64,000 bases of DNA, taken from the NCBI GenBank assembly GCA_049840515.1, contig JASGKW010000009.1, forward strand, positions 310,001 through 374,000, read 5' to 3'. Below the pieces are notes generated by a model, which did not search any database, was not told where the DNA came from, and worked only from the letters and a program-made list of their open reading frames with translations. Origin of the DNA: Muricomes sp049840515. GTDB lineage: Bacteria; Bacillota; Clostridia; Lachnospirales; Lachnospiraceae. The position numbers and the translations under genes are program-made. This document shows positions 56,577-64,000 of the stretch, one piece after another (positions within the stretch are counted from its first letter, which is position 1; every line of letters begins with the position of its first letter).

Positions 56577-58302
56577 TTACAGCATTTTATCTATCATTTC
56601 CAGCACTTCTTTGCCCATTTTTTCTGATTTGTCATCTGCATCCTGAAGAGATATTCCCTTTACACCATAATAAAATTTTACCTTAGGCTCTGTACCTGAT
56701 GGTCTTACGCAAACCCATGCATCATCAGTCAGGTCATAGTAAAGTACATTTGAACTTGGAAGCCCTGTCCCTGTCACTTCCCCTGTTTCCATATTTCGGA
56801 TGGTATCTTCCTTGTAGTCTCTTGCCCTGACTACTTTGTATCCGCCAATCTCTGACGGAGGATTCTTGCGCAGTGTATCCAGAATTTCCTGAATTTTGGC
56901 AAGTCCCTCGATTCCCTTCAATGTGATGGACTGGATATCGTCTTTGTAATATCCGTAGCGGTCATACAAATCAATCATGGCATCCCACAGATTCATACCC
57001 TTTGTCTTATAGAAAGCAGCCGCTTCGCAGAGTGCCATAGTTGCGACGATGGCATCCTTGTCCCTCGCATAAGTGCCGATCAGGCAGCCGTAGCTTTCTT
57101 CAAATCCAAATAAATACTGGCCTTTGCCGCTTGTCTCAAATCCAAGTATCTGCTGTCCGATATATTTGAATCCGGTGAGCACTTCAATCAGCCCTGCATT
57201 GTAATGCTTTGCAATGGCATCCGCCATATTGGATGTAACAATGGTCTTAATCAGATATCCATCCTCAGGAAGTCCTTTCAGAGCTTTTCTCTGACCAATT
57301 ACATAATCAGCCAGCAGACAGCCTGACATGTTTCCTGTCAGTGTATGGTACACTCCATCCTTGTCCTTCACGCGGACGCCAAGACGGTCTGCATCAGGGT
57401 CAGTGGCAAGTACAATATCCGCATCAATCTCTTTCGCCAGCTTTAATCCACTCAAACGCTTCCTCTGCTTCTGGATTTGGATAAGATACGGTTGGAAATT
57501 CTCCGTCCGGCAGCTCCTGCTCTTTTACTACAAATACATTTTCAAATCCAAGTTCTTTTAAAATGCGGCGGGCCGGTACATTTCCTGTTCCATGGAGCGG
57601 GCTGTACACAATTTTGATATCCTTGCCGACTGCGTCGATAGCCTCCTGGTGAAGCACCTGGCTCTTCAATTCTGCAATGTACGCATCGTCTATCTCAGCC
57701 CCTATGACCTCATAAAGACCTGCTGCTTTCGCATCCTCAAGCCCCATTGTCTTCATTGTGGTGTAATCCTCCACTGCTTTTACCTCATCCATAATGCCTT
57801 TATCATGAGGAGGAGTAATCTGGGCGCCATCTTCCCAATATACCTTATATCCGTTATATTCTGGAGGATTATGGCTGGCTGTGATGTTGATTCCTGCTAT
57901 GCATCCCAATTTTCTCACTGCAAATGAAAGCTCCGGTGTGGGGCGCAATGATTCAAACACATACGCCTTGATTCCATTGGCAGCCAGACACAATGCCGCT
58001 TCATCAGCAAATTCCGGTGACATCCGGCGGAATCATAAGCTACAGCTACGCCTTTACCTGCGTTCCCGCTCTTTTTGATGTAGTTTGCCAATCCCTGAGT
58101 CGCTTTTCTCACTATATAGATGTTCATACGGTTGATTCCTGCGCCAATGATTCCCCGCAGACCAGCCGTACCAAATTCAGGTCGGTGTAGAACGCTCTTT
58201 GATCTCATTTTCATCGTCTTTGATGCTCTCGAGTTCCGCTTTTGTGTCTGCGTCAAAATATGGGTTTGATAACCACTCTTCGTACCTTGCTTTGTAATCC
58301 AT
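56577..58302 (-). CDS. pgcA: Alpha-phosphoglucomutase/phosphomannomutase, several frameshifts
   Basis: A phosphohexomutase of about 575 residues that interconverts glucose 1- and 6-phosphate. The start at 58302 follows GCAGGAGG. The phosphoserine loop is ITASHNPPEYNG; the metal-binding loop is DPDADRLGV; the sugar-binding GFEESYG and the phosphate-binding RPSGTEPK are all present. Breaks lie near 57440, 58020, 58185 and 58195. The joined frames match full-length family members, so error rather than decay is likely. Confidence 0.9.
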
Positions 58303-58350
58303 AATGGTACCTCCTGCCTTAATAATATGTTCCTATTATACAACAGGCAC

Positions 58351-59361
58351 CTATAAAATGAAAGTAAATATATTCTCTAAAAATCGAAGTTTTTCTTCCG
58401 TCTGTGTGATGGCAGTCTCCAGCTTTGCCACATTTTTTTCAGGAATCCACGCTTTATTAGAATGATAGTAGGTATTCGCCGTTTTCCAGAACTTCTCCGG
58501 ATAGGCAAGACAAAGGCCAATGTACTCCATCTCCCTGGAATCCAGAGGTCTCACACTCTGGTACGCCTCAATCATAGCCTGCCCCAGCCCCTCATGCCAC
58601 TGGTGTTTTTCCATGACTTTTCTGAGAAAATAATACAAATCCTGCGCCTGCACATCAACCCGGAAATGCTCAAAATTTGTAGTCGCTATCCCATTTGATG
58701 TAAACAAAACATTGTGATAATTATAGTCCCCGTGTATCAGACTTCCATTCTCTATACTTTCTCTATACAGAGAGTCATACCCCGACGCTTCCAGGCGCTT
58801 GGTCACCTGCTCTGCCAGGGTGTACATTTTTTCAAAATATTCCAGCAAAAGAAACTCAAATACACTTTTAGAAACTTTATTTCTTGTAAAAGTCCGCACT
58901 TTTTTCAATTCCCGGTTATGCCTCAAAAATTCCTCCCGCAAATGTCTCCCGGTAGGCAGCGCTTCCGCAAGACCAGCACCTGCTTCAGATTTTTTGCTCC
59001 ACTGCATTTTGTTGTGGAGTTCAGCTAAATTTCTGGCGGCCTGCAAAACCTCATGTTCCCGTTTTACATCACATTCCTTGCCGGAGTACCACTTTTTCAG
59101 CATATACCTGGAGCCATCACGCGACTCACTGACCAGCCCGCCTTCTTTATTGTAAATCGGAGTGTCTACATTAAAGTGACCATCCTCCTCCAATTTGCAA
59201 AGAACAGTATACAACAAAGGGGCACGCCGGTCTGAAACATCCGTTTCTTTCAACAGCATCGTGCCCTCTTTAGTCTCGCAAAAAAACGCACCCCTTATTT
59301 TGCGGGTGCCTTTCACTTCTATCTCATATTGTTCCAAGACTTCTAATTCATACTCTCTCAT
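58351..59361 (-). CDS. CotS-family spore coat kinase-like protein
   Basis: A 336-residue protein of the CotS/YutH spore coat family, which has an aminoglycoside phosphotransferase-like fold. The catalytic loop is kept as HGDYNYHNVLF (about residue 214). The segment that normally supplies the metal-binding Asp (D-F/L-E/D) reads TTNFEHFRVDV, with Asn in place of Asp. Kinase activity may therefore be weak or absent. The gene lies between cca and the phosphoglucomutase gene. The frame is intact. Confidence 0.85.
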   Translation of the reverse strand: MREYELEVLEQYEIEVKGTRKIRGAFFCETKEGTMLLKETDVSDRRAPLLYTVLCKLEEDGHFNVDTPIYNKEGGLVSESRDGSRYMLKKWYSGKECDVKREHEVLQAARNLAELHNKMQWSKKSEAGAGLAEALPTGRHLREEFLRHNRELKKVRTFTRNKVSKSVFEFLLLEYFEKMYTLAEQVTKRLEASGYDSLYRESIENGSLIHGDYNYHNVLFTSNGIATTNFEHFRVDVQAQDLYYFLRKVMEKHQWHEGLGQAMIEAYQSVRPLDSREMEYIGLCLAYPEKFWKTANTYYHSNKAWIPEKNVAKLETAITQTEEKLRFLENIFTFIL

Positions 59362-59424
59362 GGCCGCCCCCTGATTTTACGATTCTGACTCTCTCTAATC
59401 TATGAGAAGGGCAGCCAGAGTATG

Positions 59425-60759
59425 CTAAATCCCTAGTTTTTCTTTCACATAATTACATAGTTTTTCTTTCTCATTCATCTCAGGTGCATCAATGACAAGC
59501 TCCAGAAGTTCATTGAGCATATCGCCCATCTGACGCCCCGGCTGCATTCCAATCTGCATCAGGTCTTTCCCGCTGATAGCAAGCTGTCTGAGAGTTACGC
59601 ACTCATCATTAATGAGAATATCCTGGTAGATTTCACGCATTTCCACAATATTTTCAATCTTTTTCCGCCGCTCATAAGGACTCTGTGCTTTCACATCCGC
59701 CATGCGCACCGCCAGATAATATGGAAACAGTTCTACGCCAATCCGGTTCATGGCGCGCCTCACATTTCTTGGGGTAGCCTCAATCCGGTAATCGTGGTAG
59801 CACACAAGACGTGTCACCATCTTTACAGTCTCATTGTCAAACTTCAGACGCCTCAGTACTTTTCGCGCAATCTCTTCACTGACAAGAGCGTGTCCTTTAA
59901 AATGGTCTACGCCATCCTCGTCTGTAGTTTTCATCTGTGGTTTGCCCATGTCATGGAACAACATTGTGAGTCTGAGAATTTTATCTTTCTTTATATTTTT
60001 CAAAGCCTCCAGGGTGTGCTGGTCCACATCGTATTTATGATGAGGAGTATTCTGCTCCACCCCCACCATAGCATCCCACTCAGGCAGGATTACTTTCGTA
60101 ATACCCAGCTCATATGCATCCTGAATCAGCTCCGGGTTGTCAGACGTCAGAAGTTTCACCAGCTCCACCTGGATGCGCTCCGCGCTGATATTTTTAAGCG
60201 TAGGGGCAAGCTGCCTGATTGCATCGGCCGTCTCCTTCTCAATTGGAAATGCAAGCTGGGCAGAAAACCTGACCGCCCTCAAAATGCGCAGTGCATCCTC
60301 CGAAAACCGCTCCATGGGATTCCCCACACATCGAATCAAATGATGATTTAAATCCCGCATCCCGCCGAACACATCCACCAGACGGACCTCATCATTATAA
60401 GCCATAGCATTGATTGTAAAATCCCTGCGCTTCAAATCCTCCTCCAGATTTGCAGTGAAAGTCACTTCCCTGGGATGACGGCTGTCCTCATACCGGCCAT
60501 CCACCCGGTAGGTTGTCACCTCAAAACCTTCCTTCCCAATCAGCACTGTAACCGTCCCGTGCTCAATTCCTGTATCTATGGTGCGGCGAAACAGCCGCTT
60601 AATTTCCTCCGGCTTGGCCGAAGTCGTAATATCCCAGTCCTCTGGGTCCCTGCAGAGAATAGAATCACGCACGCAGCCACCTACCGCAAATGCCTCATAA
60701 CCATGCAACTGCAAATTATTAATAATCATAATCACTTTTCTTGGCAACTCTATCTTCAT
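59425..60759 (-). CDS. cca: CCA-adding tRNA nucleotidyltransferase
   Basis: A 444-residue class II nucleotidyltransferase that builds or repairs the tRNA 3' CCA end. The catalytic motif FAVGGCVRDSILCRDPEDWD lies at about residues 20-39, with the DXD carboxylates in PEDWDITTSA. The flexible loop and RRDFTINAMAYN follow. The C-terminal half has an HD domain (LTMLFHDMGKPQ). GGAAGAGA precedes the ATG. It lies downstream of the SbcC-like gene, separated by a REP-like hairpin. Confidence 0.94.
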   Translation of the reverse strand: MKIELPRKVIMIINNLQLHGYEAFAVGGCVRDSILCRDPEDWDITTSAKPEEIKRLFRRTIDTGIEHGTVTVLIGKEGFEVTTYRVDGRYEDSRHPREVTFTANLEEDLKRRDFTINAMAYNDEVRLVDVFGGMRDLNHHLIRCVGNPMERFSEDALRILRAVRFSAQLAFPIEKETADAIRQLAPTLKNISAERIQVELVKLLTSDNPELIQDAYELGITKVILPEWDAMVGVEQNTPHHKYDVDQHTLEALKNIKKDKILRLTMLFHDMGKPQMKTTDEDGVDHFKGHALVSEEIARKVLRRLKFDNETVKMVTRLVCYHDYRIEATPRNVRRAMNRIGVELFPYYLAVRMADVKAQSPYERRKKIENIVEMREIYQDILINDECVTLRQLAISGKDLMQIGMQPGRQMGDMLNELLELVIDAPEMNEKEKLCNYVKEKLGI

Positions 60760-60773
60760 GTATCTCTTCCTTT

Positions 60774-60794
60774 CAAAGGGGTCAGTCCCTTTTG
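60774..60794. repeat. REP-like hairpin GGGGTCAGTCCC, copy 2
   Basis: CAAAGGGG and CCCTTTTG flank TCAGT; one C-to-T change relative to copy 1 at 43718 still allows G-U pairing in RNA. It lies in the 45-base gap between the SbcC-like gene and cca. Confidence 0.7.
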
Positions 60795-60804
60795 CAAGCC
60801 ATTT

Positions 60805-62304
60805 TCAGAATTGTTTTACAATTTCCTGTTCACGCTTTTGACAAGTAAATATTATAACTTGTCTTTTCTGTCTGCTCAACCATTTTAGAGTAGATTTTAA
60901 TCTTTTTTCGTCGTAATGGGCAAATGCATCATCCAGAATAACTGGCATAGGTTCCTCATAAAGCAAATCCATCGCCGCCATCCTGAGTGAAAAGTAGACT
61001 TGTTCCATTGTGCCCCGGGATACCCGTTCCACCGGAATCCTCCGCCCATCCTTGAATAGTACCATATTTAACTGTTCATCCGCCAGCAAATTTGTATATC
61101 TGCCGTCTGTTATTTCTTCAAGAATCAGAGATGCATTTTGATTTAGCATAGTGCCAAATCCCTGCACTAAATTTCGGGAAGCCTCCAGCATTTTTTCTTC
61201 CGCCAGCTGCAACGCTTTCTGGGTTTCGCGCATTTTTTTAGTTTCTTCTCCCGGCAATTCCAGCTCTGCCATCTGTTCCTGTAGATTTTGTAATATAACC
61301 TGCTTCTCTCTGCATTCACTTTGAATCCGCTGGCTCTCCCACTGAAGTTTTCTCAAATCTTCCTCTTTTTCCTGTCTCTCTTTTACAGGATACTTTGTGG
61401 GATAAATCTTTCTTCCGGTCCGCGAGTATCTCACCGCCCCTGCACATAGAAAGAGAACTCCTGCCGCCAATAAAGTCCAGAAAATAACGGAAATTACTTT
61501 ACTGTCTAATATTACATTGCTCCATACGATTCCACAGAGCCCTGCCAAAACAGCAAAAACTCCGACTGCAGTTGGTTTTAGAAAGGTGTTGTCTTTTTCT
61601 CCCTCATGCTCTACTTGTAATGTTTTTTGTTTCTTTTCATTGTATTCAAGTTCTGTTTGAAACTTTTTTATATCATTTGAAACATAATAGCATTCCTGCC
61701 GTATGGTTTCCCTTTTCATTTCCTGATTTTCGGACAATTCTTTTATTTCCCGCTCTACAGCTTTGCGGCGCTGCCGCAATACCTCCAGCGCACGATTCAG
61801 ATTGACTGTACTGCTTCCGCTCTCGTAATAATTGGCGGCATAATTCTTCAGTTCGTCTGCCAGCCCCTGCCCCGGTCTTGCTGTAAGCTGCCCGATGGCT
61901 GCCGTATTTTCAAAAGATTCTGTCGTCAACTGGCCTAGAAGCATCTCCAAATCGCCGTCTTCTAAGGACATCTCTTCACCGTCATCCTCACAAATCAGGC
62001 TGGCACTTCTGGAATATCGGTCAAACTGGCGCTCCAGCCGAAACCTCTTCCCTCCGCTTGTAAAAACAAGAACACCTGCATAGTAATTTGGATTTTCCCA
62101 GGGTTCATAGCGGCTGAATTCATCATTCTGTGCCGCTCTGCCCCGTCCTCTCTCCAACCCAAAAAGCATTGCCTTTATAAAGGCGTAAATTGTGGATTTT
62201 CCATATTCGTTTTCACCATAAAAAATATGGATACCTTTATTGATGAAAAAGTGCTGTTCTGAAAACTTCCCAAAATTCTTTAAATACAGTTCTCTAATTT
62301 CCAT
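60805..62304 (-). CDS. Short SbcC/YhaN-like ATPase with central membrane segments
   Basis: A 499-residue SMC/Rad50-like ATPase. Walker A is FYGENEYGKST (residues 28-38), the Q-loop region follows, and the C-terminus has the signature VSRGTMEQVYFSLRMA and Walker B PVILDDAFAHYD. The middle holds coiled coil broken by two hydrophobic segments (VGVFAVLAGLCGIVWSNVIL and VISVIFWTLLAAGVLFLCAG), so it may be membrane-attached. It is about half the usual YhaN length. It lies five bases after the metallophosphoesterase gene, its probable partner. Not a truncated gene: both ATPase halves are present in one frame. Confidence 0.85.
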   Translation of the reverse strand: MEIRELYLKNFGKFSEQHFFINKGIHIFYGENEYGKSTIYAFIKAMLFGLERGRGRAAQNDEFSRYEPWENPNYYAGVLVFTSGGKRFRLERQFDRYSRSASLICEDDGEEMSLEDGDLEMLLGQLTTESFENTAAIGQLTARPGQGLADELKNYAANYYESGSSTVNLNRALEVLRQRRKAVEREIKELSENQEMKRETIRQECYYVSNDIKKFQTELEYNEKKQKTLQVEHEGEKDNTFLKPTAVGVFAVLAGLCGIVWSNVILDSKVISVIFWTLLAAGVLFLCAGAVRYSRTGRKIYPTKYPVKERQEKEEDLRKLQWESQRIQSECREKQVILQNLQEQMAELELPGEETKKMRETQKALQLAEEKMLEASRNLVQGFGTMLNQNASLILEEITDGRYTNLLADEQLNMVLFKDGRRIPVERVSRGTMEQVYFSLRMAAMDLLYEEPMPVILDDAFAHYDEKRLKSTLKWLSRQKRQVIIFTCQKREQEIVKQF

Positions 62305-62309
62305 ATTTT

Positions 62310-63367
62310 TTACTCCGCCGCAAAATTGGTGTCCAACAAAGCCTGCACACCTTCCTGCAAAGCCTTATATTCTATGCTGCCTTCCACGCATCCCTGAAAC
62401 TCTTCTATATATTTTCCTATCAGATTATTTCTGTTTTGCTCATATAACTTTTGATAATCATAAGCGGGACGGGTTTCGTCCACAATCTCCAGTATATTTC
62501 CATATGTGTCCATGTACCCTGTATCAAATTCTATCGCCGGGTCCCGAAGCCCCCGAAGGATAAATTTGTACATATTTTCTGCTCCCCGCTTTTCTATCTC
62601 CTCACGGATGGAGTCTTTCAAACTCCCATTTGTCATGGATTCACTGGTGCGCAATGCCAGATGGATATATTCTCTTTTCGCACAAGGAACAAATTCCGCA
62701 AAAGTTCTTCTCTCTGTAATCTCTCCCCGGACATACCCGTGATGTCCTGTATCATTTTTATCCACCGGCTCCAGCGCCCCGGAATAAACCACAAGATTGT
62801 CCGCCAAAGCCTGAGGTTTATGGATATGTCCCATTGCAATATAGTCAAACCCGGATTTCTCCAGTATTTCCTTTTTCACAGGTATGTGTCGTTCATCCCC
62901 TCCGTGGGCAAGCAGAATTTCATGGGAGTATCTCCCCGGTGCCTTTATATGATACTTCTCCTGATATATCTCCCGGGCGTGATAACTGAATCCATATACC
63001 CCCAAATCCAATGAAGTCAACACCGCGCAACCCATCTCATCTTCCAGCAGGGGATGCACATTGTGATTCCACTCAAACGTTGTGTAGTAAGAATCTTTCC
63101 TTATATAATCATGATTCCCCGCAATAAAGACAACCTGAGTGTGTGATAATGTAGAAAACAAATAGTTTACTTCCTTTAGTTCGCGCAAAAGAGGCTGCCG
63201 GTGAAATAAATCCCCCGCAATCAGTAAAACATCAGTTTTCTCCCTCTCGCACAGTGCTATAATATACGAGAAAGTATCCCACAGTTCCCTGGGCGTTCTC
63301 TCCTATATGCTTCACCGGCATCCGGATTTGCACCCAGATGGACATCAGCAATGTGAATAAACTTCAT
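62310..63367 (-). CDS. SbcD/YhaO-like metallophosphoesterase, one frameshift
   Basis: A calcineurin-like phosphoesterase of about 352 residues, the expected nuclease partner of the SbcC-like ATPase. Metal ligands are seen in IHIADVHLGANP, LLIAGDLFH, IAGNHDYIRKD, ILLAHGGDE and MGHIHKPQ. The start is the ATG at 63367. A missing base near 63290 breaks the frame after AYRRERP. Such pairs process DNA ends and hairpins. Confidence 0.87.
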
Positions 63368-63389
63368 AAGCACCTCCATAGACGAAAGA

Positions 63390-63422
63390 GAGGACGTAAC
63401 CTTCCCTGACAGTTACGTCCTC
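63390..63422 (-). terminator. Terminator of asnS
   Basis: GAGGACGTAAC and GTTACGTCCTC pair perfectly around an 11-base loop, followed by TCTTTCG. It lies 20 bases after the asnS stop codon and before the metallophosphoesterase gene. Confidence 0.8.
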
Positions 63423-63442
63423 AAATCATTGCTCAGCCTTTG

Positions 63443-64000
63443 TTACAGTTCACAATTGTTCACAGTTCTTGGGAACGGTACAACATCGCGGATGTTGGAC
63501 ATACCTGTAAGATACATAACACAGCGCTCAAAACCAAGTCCAAATCCTGCGTGGCGGGTAGAACCATATTTTCTCAAATCCAGATAGAATTTATAATCGT
63601 CCTCCTCCAGATTCATTTCTTTCATGCGCTCAACCAGCTTGTCATAGTCATCTTCTCTCTGACTGCCGCCGATAATCTCACCAATGCCCGGTACAAGACA
63701 ATCCACCGCTGCAACCGTTTTACCATCCTCATTGAGCTTCATGTAAAATGCCTTAATCTCTTTTGGATAATTCGTCACAAATACAGGGCGCTTATATATT
63801 TCCTCTGTGAGGTAACGTTCGTGCTCTGTCTGCAGGTCTGTTCCCCAGGAAACCTTATATTCAAACTTATCATTATTTTTCTCAAGAATTTCTACAGCCT
63901 CTGTATATGTTACTCTTGCAAAATCTGAATTTACTACATTCTGTAATCTGTCCAGCAGACCTTTATCCACGAAAGAATTAAAGAAATTCATTTCTTCCGG
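63443..64000 (-). CDS. asnS: Asparaginyl-tRNA synthetase, C-terminal part
   Basis: The C-terminal 185 or so residues of a class IIb aminoacyl-tRNA synthetase; the gene begins beyond the right edge. Class II motif 3 appears as GFGLGFERCVMYLTGM, with the usual ending NIRDVVPFPR. The region IIGGSQREDDYDKL and PVFVTNYPKEIKAFYMK matches AsnRS rather than AspRS. The frame is open to the edge. A terminator follows the stop. Confidence 0.93.
   Translation of the reverse strand, partial: PEEMNFFNSFVDKGLLDRLQNVVNSDFARVTYTEAVEILEKNNDKFEYKVSWGTDLQTEHERYLTEEIYKRPVFVTNYPKEIKAFYMKLNEDGKTVAAVDCLVPGIGEIIGGSQREDDYDKLVERMKEMNLEEDDYKFYLDLRKYGSTRHAGFGLGFERCVMYLTGMSNIRDVVPFPRTVNNCEL

Overview
The window looks like a chromosome segment of a spore-forming, anaerobic Firmicute, most probably a gut Lachnospiraceae. 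The case rests on the gene order HU, rqcP, yabP, yabQ, divIC, spoIIE, tilS, hpt, ftsH, on the CotS-type spore coat gene, on AGGAGG-type ribosome binding sites and on many low-GC-Gram-positive family members. No tRNA, rRNA, CRISPR array or complete insertion sequence was seen.

Layout. (1) Positions 1-9.6 kb hold sulfate assimilation. An apr/cys operon (aprA, aprB, cysD, cysN) makes and reduces adenylylsulfate. A sulfate ABC transporter operon (sbp, cysT, cysW, cysA) lies beside it. A divergent LacI-family regulator sits between them, and matching GCAAACG operator-like sites lie upstream of all three promoters. A 24-residue leader peptide with two adjacent Cys codons precedes sbp. (2) 9.7-14.1 kb: DUF1015 protein, methionine aminopeptidase, TatD-linked radical SAM protein, and a vitamin B6 pair (ECF S component plus pyridoxamine kinase). 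(3) 14.1-20.3 kb: two c-di-GMP proteins, a small Spo0A-C-like protein and a MalT/LuxR-type regulator. (4) 20.3-23.5 kb: a double-cubane-type anaerobic reductase, a YbaK-type editing domain, a tautomerase and an ornithine cyclodeaminase homologue. (5) 23.7-30.8 kb: a TPP riboswitch followed by a thiamin salvage cluster (thiW, thiM, thiE, a HAD phosphatase, thiD, tenA and an ABC transporter for a pyrimidine precursor). (6) 30.8-43.5 kb: a sugar or polyol locus with an rbs-type ABC transporter, three zinc-dependent MDR dehydrogenases, one SDR, two ROK regulators, an AraC regulator and several strong inverted repeats. (7) 43.7-49.2 kb: a DUF5107-TPR protein and a GH13 alpha-glycosidase. (8) 49.2-64 kb: the housekeeping and sporulation block, then phosphoglucomutase, CotS, CCA-adding enzyme, an SbcC/SbcD-like pair and asnS.

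Sequence quality. About twenty genes carry single-base frameshifts, roughly forty in all, often in homopolymers. They include genes that are normally indispensable (ftsH, tilS) and are densest at 25.2-30.8 kb and 47.1-50.7 kb. I therefore read them mainly as sequencing errors and give whole-gene coordinates that span the breaks. None of these genes should be called inactivated from this sequence alone.
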